Below are positions 9,176-17,521 of a stretch of 50,261 bases of DNA, one piece after another. The translations under genes and the position numbers were made by a program. The notes beneath the pieces are model-generated. The model was not told where the DNA came from and did no database searches. It saw only the letters and a program-made list of their open reading frames with translations. Source of the stretch: an uncultured Oceanobacter sp. (GTDB lineage: Bacteria > Pseudomonadota > Gammaproteobacteria > Pseudomonadales > Oceanobacteraceae); contig CAJXTI010000022.1 of assembly GCA_913061185.1 (NCBI GenBank), positions 1 through 50,261 on the forward strand. The letters are read 5' to 3'. How positions within the stretch are numbered: the first letter of the stretch is position 1; each line of letters starts with the position of its first letter.

Positions 9176-9931
9176 TTGCCAAACAAGGGCGCACCGGTTG
9201 AAATGAATTTCAGCCAGCATATATCCGGTCAATTCAATTCGGATCTCGAAGCCATTCGTAGTCAGATGATGGAAATGGGCGGACTGGTCGAGCGCCAGGT
9301 CGCCAACGCCATTGAAGCGATTACCACCGGTGACACGACCCCCGCAGATGACATCATTCGCCGGGAAGATGACGTGGATCGTATGGAAGTCGCTATCGAC
9401 CGGGAATGCACCCAGATTCTTGTGCGTCGACAACCGGCGGCTTCCGACCTGCGTATGGTTCTGGCCGTCTCTCGCGTGGTTCGCGATCTTGAACGTATCG
9501 GCGATGAAGCAACCAAGATTGCCGTTCATGCACTGGAAATCAGTGGCTCGACCAATAGTGGCTATTGCCAGCAGTCGATTCGTTATATGGGCGCAGAAAT
9601 TGGTAAAATGATTTCAGGAGCGCTGAATGCCTTTGCCCGTAATGACGTCGATGGCGCACTCGATGTGGTTCGTAACGACAAGCTCGTGGATCAGCAATAT
9701 TCTGCCGCGTTGCGAGAGCTGATTACCTATATGATGGAAGATCCTCGCTCCATCGGTCAGGCGATTAACATACTCTGGATTTTGCGCGCGATCGAACGTA
9801 TTGGCGACCATGCCCGGAACATATCTGAGCAAGTGATCTACGTTGTCAGTGGTGCCGATGTGCGTCATAGCTCCATTACGGAAATGGAAGAGCGCGCTCA
9901 CAAGGATGATTTGCCTCATACCGGAGAGTAA
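9176..9931 (+). CDS. phoU: PhoU, negative regulator of the Pho response
   Basis: Couples Pst to the PhoR kinase so that the Pho regulon stays off when phosphate is plentiful; binds metals in PhoU folds. Length 251 aa with two three-helix PhoU domains. ERIGDEATKIA and ERIGDHARNISE are the paired E-x-x-x-D metal-binding signatures. I chose the TTG at 9176 because AGGAG (9164-9168) lies 7 nt upstream. The conventional-looking ATG at 9203 (MNFSQHISGQF...) has no such site but matches the usual N-terminus, so it remains possible. Confidence 0.93.
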   Translation: MPNKGAPVEMNFSQHISGQFNSDLEAIRSQMMEMGGLVERQVANAIEAITTGDTTPADDIIRREDDVDRMEVAIDRECTQILVRRQPAASDLRMVLAVSRVVRDLERIGDEATKIAVHALEISGSTNSGYCQQSIRYMGAEIGKMISGALNAFARNDVDGALDVVRNDKLVDQQYSAALRELITYMMEDPRSIGQAINILWILRAIERIGDHARNISEQVIYVVSGADVRHSSITEMEERAHKDDLPHTGE

Positions 9932-9995
9932 ACGGCGTTCGTGCAGGAATTTTCCAGAAAGCGTGGGTTTTTCAGTATGTTAGGTGAAAAAAATA

Positions 9996-10024
9996 TTGAC
10001 GGGTATCGAAAGCATCTATAGTAT
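9996..10024 (+). promoter_or_regulatory. Promoter of tRNA-Thr
   Basis: The -35 hexamer TTGACG lies at 9996-10001. The -10 is TAGTAT (10019-10024, 17-bp spacing) or the overlapping TATAGT (15-bp spacing). The tRNA starts 13 nt later, after a GC-rich CCCGCCC stretch that resembles a stringent discriminator. Confidence 0.6.
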
Positions 10025-10037
10025 TCCCGCCCACTTA

Positions 10038-10113
<76 letters not shown>

Positions 10114-10120
10114 GTACTTT

Positions 10121-10147
10121 AAACCCGCGTATATCGCGGGTTTTTTT
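10121..10147 (+). terminator. Intrinsic terminator of tRNA-Thr
   Basis: AAACCCGCG pairs with CGCGGGTTT over a TATAT loop, followed by an uninterrupted T run through 10147. It starts 8 nt after the tRNA CCA end. Confidence 0.9.
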
Positions 10148-10230
10148 ATGTCTGCTATTCTGACAGTTCACGGTAAACCCGCAGTATATTATGACCAAAC
10201 TATTGGCGCTGGATAGAAGGAGCCGTCGTG

Positions 10231-10551
10231 ATGGCATTGTTGATTTCTTTGTCCGGGTGGTTACGCCCCTACAATGATGAAATAGCGTTGGCGATTATTG
10301 CGACTCTGCTGGTGGTCTTTGGAGACAGTATTAATCGAACGGTACGGAAGCTGGTGAGGCAGTACTGGGTAGGCTTTCGGGTCTTGATCTTTGTCGCGCT
10401 CTGTACCTTTGGCTACGGCACGTTAACGGTCTGGTTGGTACCTTTGCTGGCCCGAGTGTTAATCGGTCTGTCAGCGCCTGTCTATGTGGCCTCTGTTGTT
10501 GGGAGTTTTTTGGTGCTGGGGATTCTGGCGGAGAGATACCACAAGGGGTAA
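10231..10551 (+). CDS. DUF3392 family inner-membrane protein
   Basis: Small integral membrane protein, 106 aa, with three hydrophobic segments (about residues 15-32, 48-73 and 77-99). The pattern WLRPYNDEIALAIIATLLVVFGDSIN near the N-terminus and VWLVPLLA in the middle matches the uncharacterised DUF3392 family of gammaproteobacteria. A GTG-ATG pair offers two starts (10228, 10231); GGAG lies 8 nt before the ATG, so I take the ATG. It is monocistronic after the tRNA terminator. Function unknown. Confidence 0.8.
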   Translation: MALLISLSGWLRPYNDEIALAIIATLLVVFGDSINRTVRKLVRQYWVGFRVLIFVALCTFGYGTLTVWLVPLLARVLIGLSAPVYVASVVGSFLVLGILAERYHKG

Positions 10552-10651
10552 CGGTGATTGGTTGGTACACCGGGTGGGTAATCGAATAGCGCGGTGAGAA
10601 TCTGGCAAGATGCAGATAGTGCGGAGTACAGCTGAAGAAGCAATAGGGGCT

Positions 10652-10691
10652 AAAAAATTGGGCGACTAGTACATCCTGTACAGGCCGCCAC
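10652..10691 (-). terminator. Intrinsic terminator of the CsrB-like RNA
   Basis: On the minus strand TGGCGGC... and ...GTCGCC form an outer stem around the GTAC-AGGAT-GTAC hairpin, followed by CCAATTTTTT (A run 10652-10657 on the plus strand). The last GGA motif is presented in the terminator loop itself, as in other Csr sponge RNAs. Confidence 0.7.
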
Positions 10692-11100
10692 AGCACCCTG
10701 GAACAGTCCTGGTTCCTCTGGCATCGTCCTTGTCACAGTCCATCGTGTTGGTCATCCCTGAGCAAATCCATTGCTCTCATTGTCCTTTTACCTTCCTGGT
10801 AGGCCTCCTGGCCGGTCTTCCGTGGGCAATCCAATCCATTTGCCTTGCCTTCCTGGCTGATCATCCAATGACGAATATCCCTGAACCTCTTCCAGAGGTG
10901 TGTCCTGACATTCCCTTGTGTTGCTCAACCGAGCCGTCCTGATCCCTTATCGCCAATCCCTGGTTTGTCCGGCACATCATGTGCTATGTCCATTTCCTTT
11001 GCCGTCCTGGCTGCACTTGCCTGTGCGATATCCTGCTCCGCTTCTTCCTGAAGCGGGTGCCATCCTGGCAATCTTCCGTTGATTTCCTGTCCCTGTGATT
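10652..11100 (-). ncRNA. csrB: CsrB/RsmZ-type CsrA-sequestering small RNA
   Basis: Read on the minus strand, this gene-free stretch contains about 32 GGA triplets in about 450 nt; about 7 would be expected at random. Many are CAGGA or CAGGGA and many sit in the loop of short hairpins: CCGCTTC-AGGAA-GAAGCGG (11056-11038), CCTCT-GGA-AGAGG (10898-10886), GGCC-AGGA-GGCC (10813-10802) and GTAC-AGGAT-GTAC (10681-10669). This is the signature of CsrB/RsmZ RNAs, which titrate the CsrA/RsmA translational regulator. The 3' end is an intrinsic terminator with a T run. The 5' end (about 11100) is estimated; no clear promoter or GacA/UvrY box was found. No credible protein is encoded on either strand. Confidence 0.85.
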
Positions 11101-11256
11101 GTCGCTTTACCAAAGTTGGCCGTGAGCAGAAGTTCCACAAAGCTGCCAATTGCTTGCCATAAAATTGAAATGAAAAATAAATTCCATGAAAAACAAAGGG
11201 TTATATTTTTTGGTTGGGACGAATGAGGGGAGTATTGCAGGCCAGATTACGGATTT

Positions 11257-11294
11257 CCCACACGTTTGTGCGATATCTCGCACAGGTATGTGGG
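11257..11294. other. Nested inverted repeats between csrB-like RNA and trmH
   Basis: The outer arms CCCACA (11257-11262) and TGTGGG (11289-11294) enclose a second perfect hairpin, TGTGCGA-TATC-TCGCACA (11267-11284). It lies about 50 bp past the trmH stop and about 150 bp upstream of the CsrB-like RNA. There is no U tract on either strand. It could be a trmH mRNA 3' structure or a protein-binding site. Confidence 0.5.
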
Positions 11295-11340
11295 TGTATC
11301 TCTCTTTTTCTGTCGTGGGAAGGAAAATAACGCTGGCTGA

Positions 11341-12048
11341 TTACCGGGAGGTGTGTGCGCTCTGTGCGTTCACTTGTTGTGAAAAAGCTTGCGGATCAGC
11401 AATTTCACCGTCTTCCCGTAGTGCCGGATAGGGAAGGTTGTGCTTTTGGCAGAGTCTGGCTGCCGATGGTTGGCACCATTCAAATAACAGGGTACTGAAT
11501 CGTATATCGTTCAGGTGGCGTTGTTCAAACATGCCGGCCAGTTGGCGCTGGCGGGCGGCTTCACAAAGAATGATGGCGGCTGCAACGGAGACATTAAAAG
11601 AATGTACCATACCCAGCATGGGAATGATCAGGTGTTCGTCAGCCAGTTCGGAGGCCGCATCACTGACCCCTTCTTTCTCCGTGCCCATCAGTATCGCGGT
11701 TGGTTGGGTAAAGTCATAGGCACGGAAGTCGATAGCCCGGTCTGTCAGATGGGCTGCACAGACTTTGATGCCGCGCTGCTGGTGGCTACGGATGGCGGCT
11801 TCGATATCCGGATGCGTATTGACCGTGACCCAGCTCTCTGAGCCTGCAGCGGCTGCACTGGTGACGCTGTTGAGCCGGTAAGTGGTGGTCGGCCATACGC
11901 AGTGCACATCCTGAACGCCAAAGGCATCACAGGAGCGGGCAATCGCAGCGAGGTTGTGCGATTTGTAGACTTCATCGGTAATCACCGACAGGTCTGGCTG
12001 GCGTCGGTTGAGGGTGTTGATGACACAACTCAGGCGTTCTGGCGTCAT
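11341..12048 (-). CDS. trmH: TrmH, tRNA (guanosine-18-2'-O)-methyltransferase
   Basis: SpoU-class methyltransferase that 2'-O-methylates G18 in the D loop of tRNAs using S-adenosylmethionine. Length 235 aa. The SPOUT trefoil-knot motifs are visible: NLAAIARSCDAFGV (motif 1), TAILMGTEKEGVSD (motif 2) and IPMLGMVHSFNVSVAAAI (motif 3, SAM pocket). The C-terminal extension (WCQPSAARLCQKHNLPYPAL) is typical of the TrmH type 2 proteins of enterics. Start ATG at 12048 lies close to and divergent from cysZ. Confidence 0.93.
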   Translation of the reverse strand: MTPERLSCVINTLNRRQPDLSVITDEVYKSHNLAAIARSCDAFGVQDVHCVWPTTTYRLNSVTSAAAAGSESWVTVNTHPDIEAAIRSHQQRGIKVCAAHLTDRAIDFRAYDFTQPTAILMGTEKEGVSDAASELADEHLIIPMLGMVHSFNVSVAAAIILCEAARQRQLAGMFEQRHLNDIRFSTLLFEWCQPSAARLCQKHNLPYPALREDGEIADPQAFSQQVNAQSAHTSR

Positions 12049-12122
12049 GGTCGGCGATGTCTCTCTGGCTCAAAACGGGGCGGCATTGTATAAAACCTTC
12101 CAGTTTTATGCACGGAACAGGT

Positions 12123-12842
12123 ATGAAAGACAATTTATTGATAGGAGCCGGCTATTTGTGGCGCGGCTTTACACTGTTGAATGAACCGGGAATACGCCGT
12201 TACGTCTGGCTGCCCATTCTGATTAATCTGGTGTTGCTGGCGCTGGGTATTTATTGGCTGGTTGAGTCTGTTACCAGCTGGGAGTGGCTGGACTCCGGTT
12301 GGTTCGGATGGCTTGCCTGGCTGGTTGTGCCCTTGATGTTATTACTCTCGACACTGATTTCAGGTTATCTGTTCAGTGCAGTGCTGTTGCTGTTGGCAAG
12401 CCCGTTTTATGGCTTGCTGGCAGGCAAGATCGAACGGCGCCAGGGCCATATGGTCGAGGATGAATCTATTGCTGCACTGATTCCCCGTACGCTGATGCGT
12501 GAACTGGTCAAAATGGGTTATTACCTGCCGCGTTATTTGCTGCTGTTGTTGCTGTCGTTTGTGCCTGGCCTCAATTTATTGATGCCGCTGGCCTGGTTCT
12601 GGTTTGGTAGCTGGGTGATGGCGTTGCAGTACAGCGACTATACCCTGGACAACCAGCAGCAGGATTTTCGTGCCAGTCGCGAACAAGTGGCGACGCAACG
12701 CTGGACGGCCTGGGGCTTTGGTGCCTCGGTGTCGGTATTGATGACGATTCCGCTGCTGAACTGCCTGGTGCCACCGGCAGCGGTGATCGGTGCAACCTTG
12801 TGGCAGCTGCAACGGCAATCTGATCAGTCTCGGCTAAGCTGA
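12123..12842 (+). CDS. cysZ: CysZ-type sulfate transporter (EI24 family)
   Basis: Integral membrane protein for sulfate uptake feeding cysteine synthesis. Length 239 aa with about four long hydrophobic segments. The N-terminal pattern GAGYLWRGFTLLNEPGIRRY and the SPFYGLLAGKIE segment match CysZ. In-frame starts exist at 12057 and 12108, but the ATG at 12123 gives the family N-terminus (MKDNLLIGAGYLWRG) and follows GGAACAGGT. The frame further upstream overlaps the trmH promoter region. Confidence 0.87.
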   Translation: MKDNLLIGAGYLWRGFTLLNEPGIRRYVWLPILINLVLLALGIYWLVESVTSWEWLDSGWFGWLAWLVVPLMLLLSTLISGYLFSAVLLLLASPFYGLLAGKIERRQGHMVEDESIAALIPRTLMRELVKMGYYLPRYLLLLLLSFVPGLNLLMPLAWFWFGSWVMALQYSDYTLDNQQQDFRASREQVATQRWTAWGFGASVSVLMTIPLLNCLVPPAAVIGATLWQLQRQSDQSRLS

Positions 12843-12898
12843 AGATTCGGGGCGCCGTCAGGGTGCCAGGATATAAGTTGCTGACCGAGGTGCAGCAG

Positions 12899-13780
12899 AT
12901 GGCTGAGCTGACAATTCTGCTAGTCGACGACGCGGCGTTTATTCGTGATCTGGTGAAAAAAGCCGTGCGTCAAACCTATCCCGGTTGTGAGCTGATTGAG
13001 GCGACCAATGGCCGCAAGGCGGTGGCGCTATTGGATAGCCATCGTTTTGATCTGGTTCTGTGTGATTGGGAAATGCCTGAGATGTCGGGTATCGAGGTAT
13101 TGAAATGGATGCGCGAGCAACCGAATTACAAAGCCACGCCTTTTATGATGATCACCAGTCGTGGTGATCGTGATCACGTACTCAAGGCTGTTGAAGCCGG
13201 TGTTTCCAGCTATATTGGCAAACCGTTTACGCGGGATGCCTTTGTCGACAAGCTGAGCCGTATGGTGTTTCGGCATTTGAAAGTAAGACCAGCTACCGTA
13301 TCGGAACAAGCAGTACCTTCAGCAGACCGTAGTGGCGCTTCGGTGTTGATGGGGAATGTGGGCAATCAGGCGCTGGTGGGCAAGACTGCACCAGGGGCGG
13401 CCAGAGCCGCCGTTGTTTCTCCCTTGCTGGCCAGATCCCCGCATCCTGAACCGGTGTCAAAAACCGGCGCAAAAGGCCAGGCCAATGTCCGTTTTGCCTC
13501 TGGCGTTGAAGCCCGGCTGGTTATCCGGGACATCAGCTTGCAGGAAATGATTGGTGTTTTTCGGCGTCAGGATGCACTGCCGGTGTTACTGGAGCAGGCC
13601 GTTGTTGATGTGATTCATCCTGACAATGGTGATATTGCCCGGATTAATGCGTTTGTTCGCATGTTGCAGGCGCAAGAGCCGCATCCGGACGCCGAGACTG
13701 TCCAGATTCGACTGCGCATTGTCGATGACGATCCGGACAAGCTGGATGCCTTGTCGCGGTTTATTGGCCAGGCGCGCTAG
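12899..13780 (+). CDS. Response regulator with uncharacterised C-terminal region
   Basis: Length 293 aa. The receiver domain (residues 1-125) has the acidic pair D10/D11, phospho-acceptor D56 (LCDWEMP), the switch T in MMITSRGD and the conserved Lys in YIGKPFT. The rest has no DNA-binding or enzymatic motif I recognise: an Ala/Pro-rich linker (about 130-205), then a region of about 85 aa containing ARLVIRDISLQEMIGVFRRQ. Start ATG 12899 has GAGGTG 7 nt upstream; the upstream GTG (12863) has none. A response regulator sits at the same place, beside phoR, in Pseudomonas. Its 3' end overlaps that of phoR by 20 bp in convergent orientation. Confidence 0.85.
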   Translation: MAELTILLVDDAAFIRDLVKKAVRQTYPGCELIEATNGRKAVALLDSHRFDLVLCDWEMPEMSGIEVLKWMREQPNYKATPFMMITSRGDRDHVLKAVEAGVSSYIGKPFTRDAFVDKLSRMVFRHLKVRPATVSEQAVPSADRSGASVLMGNVGNQALVGKTAPGAARAAVVSPLLARSPHPEPVSKTGAKGQANVRFASGVEARLVIRDISLQEMIGVFRRQDALPVLLEQAVVDVIHPDNGDIARINAFVRMLQAQEPHPDAETVQIRLRIVDDDPDKLDALSRFIGQAR

Positions 13781-15071
13781 TGTCAGAAAGACGACTGCCG
13801 GGGAAAACGCAGGTAAACGTGCTGCCCTTGCCTTCTTCGCTGCTGATTTGCAGTTCACCATCATGATGCAGCAATACGTGTTTGACGATGGCCAGTCCTA
13901 GACCGGTGCCGCCGGTGGCGATGCTGCGGCTCGGGTCGGCGCGATAGAAACGCTCGGTCAGGCGAGGAATATGATGATGAGCAATACCGATGCCGTTGTC
14001 AGTAACACTGAAATAACCTTTGCCGCCCTCTGAGTACCAGTGCAGCTTCACATGGCCGCCTTCGGGGGTGTATTTCACCGCATTAAATACCAGGTTGGAA
14101 AAGGCACTGCGGAGTTCGTTATAAAACCCCATCAGCTTTTGGTCGTGGTCAATACTCAGCGAGAGAGTGTGTTTGTTGCTGCTGAGAGAGGCCGCGTCAC
14201 GGCGAATCGCTTCCAGCAGCGGCTGCAACGCCACTGGCTGAGCCTGCTCATTCTCACCTGTTTCCAGCCGCGACAGCATCAGCAGATCCTTGAGCAGATT
14301 TTCCATGCGATGACTCTGCTCGCTCATCTGTTGCAGCATGCGTCCCCAGCGGGGTGGCAACATTTCAGAAGCAGCTTGCATGGTTTCGACGTAGCCGGAA
14401 ATCACCGTGAGGGGGGTGCGTAACTCGTGGCTGACGTTGGCGACGAAGTCTTTGCGCATTTCTTCCAGTTGCTTCAGGCGGGTGACGTCATGCACCAGGA
14501 TCAAGCGGTCTTTACGGCCAAACAAGGTGATATTGAATTGCAGGTAAATACGCGGGTTGATTGGAGAGCGAATGGTCAGCGGTTCGCGGTAGTCCGCCTT
14601 GTCGAAGTAGGCCTTGAACTCCGGCGTTCGAATCAGGTTGGTAATGGGCTGGCCAATATCAACCGGGCTGCGTAAGCCAAGGTAGTTTTGAGCGGCCTGA
14701 TTCCAGAACTCCAGTGCCCCGGTGGCGTCGACCATCAATACCGAATCCTGCAGCGCGGCGGTTGAATCCTGTATGCGGTTGATAATGGCCTGCAAGCGCT
14801 GTTGATGTTTGATGCTGCTTTGTTGCAAGCGCTGGTTTTCCGTAAAAATGGAACCCCAGATACCGAGTGTGCGTGGCAAGACGGTGGTTTGTCCCTGATC
14901 CAGCCAGCGATGCAGGCGATAGAGCTGCAGCCACTGCCAGGAGATATAGATGCCCATCATCAGGCACAGGGCTTCCAGTGGCTTGCCAAAATAATAGTAG
15001 CCACAGCCAACGGCAAGTATCAGCAGATAAAGGATTCGGCGCAGCTCTCTGCGCCAGACAGGGGTCATCAA
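13761..15071 (-). CDS. phoR: PhoR, phosphate-sensing histidine kinase
   Basis: Membrane sensor kinase that phosphorylates PhoB under phosphate limitation. Length 436 aa. Two N-terminal hydrophobic segments (about 12-24 and 33-46) carry almost no periplasmic domain, as in classical PhoR. A PAS domain (about 97-195) is followed by HisKA with the phospho-His in VSHELRTPLT (H215). The HATPase has an N box at NLVFNAVKYTPEG, DNGIGI and GTGLGLAIVKH. It lies 2 bp downstream of phoB in the same operon. The stop TAA at 13761-13763 overlaps the convergent response-regulator gene. Confidence 0.95.
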   Translation of the reverse strand: MMTPVWRRELRRILYLLILAVGCGYYYFGKPLEALCLMMGIYISWQWLQLYRLHRWLDQGQTTVLPRTLGIWGSIFTENQRLQQSSIKHQQRLQAIINRIQDSTAALQDSVLMVDATGALEFWNQAAQNYLGLRSPVDIGQPITNLIRTPEFKAYFDKADYREPLTIRSPINPRIYLQFNITLFGRKDRLILVHDVTRLKQLEEMRKDFVANVSHELRTPLTVISGYVETMQAASEMLPPRWGRMLQQMSEQSHRMENLLKDLLMLSRLETGENEQAQPVALQPLLEAIRRDAASLSSNKHTLSLSIDHDQKLMGFYNELRSAFSNLVFNAVKYTPEGGHVKLHWYSEGGKGYFSVTDNGIGIAHHHIPRLTERFYRADPSRSIATGGTGLGLAIVKHVLLHHDGELQISSEEGKGSTFTCVFPGSRLSDTSAPGQ

Positions 15072-15073
15072 AA

Positions 15074-15772
15074 TCAGGAGGCTTTGATCGAAAAGCGATA
15101 GCCCGTGCCACGAACGGTCTGAATCAGCTGTTCGTGGGATTCGCCAAGCGCCTTGCGCAGACGGCGAATATGGACATCGACGGTACGTTCTTCAACGTAG
15201 ACATTACCACCCCATACCTGATCCAGTAGCTGGGCGCGGGAGTAGGCGCGCTCCTGATGGGTCATGAAAAATTGCAACAGGCGGTACTCGGTAGGGCCAA
15301 TATCAATCGGGTTACCATGGGCGGTCACCCGGTGACAGACCGGGTCGAGCATCAGGCCACTGACCTCGATTGGTTCTTCAATGCCTTGCGGCGTTGAGCG
15401 CCGTAAAACGGCCTTCAGGCGCGCCACCAGCTCACGCGGTGAAAACGGTTTGGTGATGTAATCGTCCGCCCCCGCTTCCAGTCCTTGAACCTTGTTATCT
15501 TCTTCGCCCTTGGCAGTCAGCATGATGATCGGCAGCTCGGCAGTTCGATCTTCGCGCTTGAGGCGGCGAGCAAACTCGACACCGCTGGTGCCTGGCAGCA
15601 TCCAGTCAAGCAAAATCATATCTGGCTTTCTGTCGATAATCTGCGCATGTGCTTCCTGTACATTCGCTGCTTCAAGGCATTCATACCCGGCCATTTCCAG
15701 GGCCACGGCTATCATTTCCCGGATCGGGGCTTCATCGTCCACAATAAGAACGGTCTTGCCTGCTTTGGTCAT
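15074..15772 (-). CDS. phoB: PhoB, phosphate regulon response regulator
   Basis: OmpR-family activator that binds Pho boxes when phosphorylated by PhoR. Length 232 aa. The receiver domain has D12/D13, phospho-acceptor D56 (LLDWMLP) and [20 protein letters not shown]. The winged-helix C-terminus (about 130-230) ends in [12 protein letters not shown] and VRGTGYRF, the DNA recognition and wing segments. ATG at 15772. A Pho box lies about 60-80 bp upstream, so the operon is probably autoregulated. Confidence 0.97.
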   Translation of the reverse strand: MTKAGKTVLIVDDEAPIREMIAVALEMAGYECLEAANVQEAHAQIIDRKPDMILLDWMLPGTSGVEFARRLKREDRTAELPIIMLTAKGEEDNKVQGLEAGADDYITKPFSPRELVARLKAVLRRSTPQGIEEPIEVSGLMLDPVCHRVTAHGNPIDIGPTEYRLLQFFMTHQERAYSRAQLLDQVWGGNVYVEERTVDVHIRRLRKALGESHEQLIQTVRGTGYRFSIKAS

Positions 15773-15832
15773 AACGGCTCGTCACGCAAATGTCACAATA
15801 GGAATAATGCGGGGGTATTACACTGATCCAGT

Positions 15833-15850
15833 GTTACAAGCATGTGACAC
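15833..15850 (-). promoter_or_regulatory. Pho box upstream of phoBR
   Basis: On the minus strand GTGTCAC-ATGC-TTGTAAC gives two PhoB half-sites with the required 11-bp phase. Further on comes GTGTAATAC, the same putative -10 region as in the pst promoter. It is 61-78 bp before the phoB ATG and implies positive autoregulation. Confidence 0.72.
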
Positions 15851-15881
15851 TGCTGAGATTGGCGTCAAGCATATTGCCTGA

Positions 15882-16787
15882 TCAGGGCAAAGATGGCGTC
15901 GCCAGGGCGTAGTTCAGCACCAGGCCAACCCAAATAATCGCGCCATACCAGTGAGCTGCCAGAAACTCCTTTAAACAGGCCATACGCTCACGGCTGCGGA
16001 TGGCACGTAATTGCCACCACAAATAACCACCTGCGATTAACCAGGCGAGGTAGAATGGCCACCCTGCGTCTAATTGGCTGCCTGTCAGTAGCAGACAAAA
16101 ATGCGCCATGCCATAAAGAATGGCAATCATGGTGACGTCCAGATCACCAAACAGGATTGCGGTGCTTTTGACACCGATCAACAGATCATCGTCGCGGTCG
16201 ACCATGGCATAAATGGTGTCATAGCCGACGGTCCAGCAGACGTTAGCAATAAATAACAGCCAGCAGAGGGATGTCAGTTCATTGGCTTGCGCAGCGAACG
16301 CCATGGGAATTGCCCAGGAGAACGCAGCTCCGAGAAACACCTGTGGCAGGTGCGTGTGGCGTTTCATGTAAGGATAAAGTGCTGCCAGAGCAACCCCGCC
16401 GAGTGACAGCCAGAGGGTCAGGGTATTGGTCATTAACACCAGCAGCAAGCCGATCAGACAGAGCATAACAAAACCGATCAGCGCCTCGCGGTCGGCTATG
16501 CGGCCCTGCGTCAGGGGCCGATCCTGCGTGCGTTTGACGTGGCGGTCGATATGACGATCGGCGTAGTCGTTGATGACACAACCGGCGGAGCGCATCACAA
16601 ATACTCCGAGGGTAAAAATCACCAGGTTGGCAATCGATGGCAAACCTTCGGCGGCCACCCATAGCGCCCATAGCATCGGCCATAACAGCAGGTAGGAACC
16701 GACCGGTTTGTTCAGCCGGGTCAGCTGAATCCACTGATGCCAGCGTGGCCAGAGTTTATCGAGTGTGGCAGACAGAGGTGATTGCAT
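15882..16787 (-). CDS. ubiA: UbiA, 4-hydroxybenzoate polyprenyltransferase
   Basis: Inner-membrane prenyltransferase attaching the polyprenyl tail to 4-hydroxybenzoate in ubiquinone synthesis. Length 301 aa. Both aspartate-rich motifs are intact: NDYADRHID (residues 73-81) and YDTIYAMVDRDDD (189-201), which bind Mg-diphosphate. About eight hydrophobic helices are seen. The open frame extends far upstream inside ubiC, but the ATG at 16787 gives the family start (MQSPLSATLDKLWPRWHQWI) and lies 2 bp after the ubiC stop. Confidence 0.95.
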   Translation of the reverse strand: MQSPLSATLDKLWPRWHQWIQLTRLNKPVGSYLLLWPMLWALWVAAEGLPSIANLVIFTLGVFVMRSAGCVINDYADRHIDRHVKRTQDRPLTQGRIADREALIGFVMLCLIGLLLVLMTNTLTLWLSLGGVALAALYPYMKRHTHLPQVFLGAAFSWAIPMAFAAQANELTSLCWLLFIANVCWTVGYDTIYAMVDRDDDLLIGVKSTAILFGDLDVTMIAILYGMAHFCLLLTGSQLDAGWPFYLAWLIAGGYLWWQLRAIRSRERMACLKEFLAAHWYGAIIWVGLVLNYALATPSLP

Positions 16788-16789
16788 AA

Positions 16790-17401
16790 TCAATGCCTTG
16801 TGTCGTCTGGCGAATGGAAGCGCGGTGATAGCAGTAGCGAAGAGAACGCCTCCGTTACCAGTAGAGGCGCACCGTTGATTGTAAACACGGAGCGCCTTGT
16901 CCAGCAAAAACAATGCGCACTGTCGGTTACCGGTTGACAGGCTTGACTGAACTTCAATGGTTGTCGGCGCAAGCTGGCCTGGCTGAATAAGTAGCTGCCA
17001 AGAGAACGATTGCCAAGATGACGAATTGGCTGACCAACCCTTGCCAGGCTGGTCAAGGGAATGACGGTACGGGCTCTTACCAGCTCGTATTGCCCCTGGC
17101 GCAGTGATACTTCGCGTACCCATACCGGTTGCCGCCAGCGCAATTTCAGGTCGGCACATTCAGAGGGCAAGGCTGGGCCGTGATATTGTCTGACGACATC
17201 GACCGAAAACTCAGCGGGATTCAGCGCCTGCAAACGTTTGGTCAGCGATCCGGCGTCATCAAGCCAGTAGCGCCAGGGTCGGGGAATGCCCGCCAGCGCA
17301 GTTTGAAAACGTCCACTCCAGCGAGGCGCGGTTGCCAACAGCCGGGCGTGGTATCGGGGTGTAGTGCTTTTCATGGCGGCGCAGCATGCGGCAAATCGCA
17401 T
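16790..17401 (-). CDS. ubiC: UbiC, chorismate lyase
   Basis: Converts chorismate to 4-hydroxybenzoate plus pyruvate, the substrate-forming step before UbiA. Length 203 aa from the ATG at 17401, or 194 aa from the ATG at 17374 ([13 protein letters not shown]); neither has a clear ribosome site. Family features: WYWLDD-like [36 protein letters not shown] (active-site Arg/Glu region) and [11 protein letters not shown]. Transcribed first in a two-gene ubiC-ubiA operon with a 2-bp gap. Confidence 0.9.
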   Translation of the reverse strand: MRFAACCAAMKSTTPRYHARLLATAPRWSGRFQTALAGIPRPWRYWLDDAGSLTKRLQALNPAEFSVDVVRQYHGPALPSECADLKLRWRQPVWVREVSLRQGQYELVRARTVIPLTSLARVGQPIRHLGNRSLGSYLFSQASLRRQPLKFSQACQPVTDSAHCFCWTRRSVFTINGAPLLVTEAFSSLLLSPRFHSPDDTRH

Positions 17402-17521
17402 TTACTGGCAAGAGGATTGCCCTGTCCATTGATTTTATCCGGGTTGGCCAGTAGCTTAGGCGCCTTTACCGCTGACACGAGTGATAAACGGCGGGTAAAC
17501 AAGCGATTGACAGGTATTTGC

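Noticed and set aside
10730..11149. Open frames of 70 aa (plus, 10730-10942) and 74 aa (minus, 10925-11149)
   Set aside because: They lie inside the GGA-rich regulatory RNA, have no ribosome sites or family pattern, and their composition is explained by the repeated hairpin loops.
11186..11431. 81-aa plus-strand frame MKNKGLYFLVGTNEG...
   Set aside because: It overlaps the 3' end of trmH antisense, has no recognisable domain, and its middle runs through the nested palindromes.
15882..17159. 425-aa single frame for UbiA
   Set aside because: The first 124 residues run antisense-like through ubiC in another frame; the family start is the ATG at 16787, directly after the ubiC stop.
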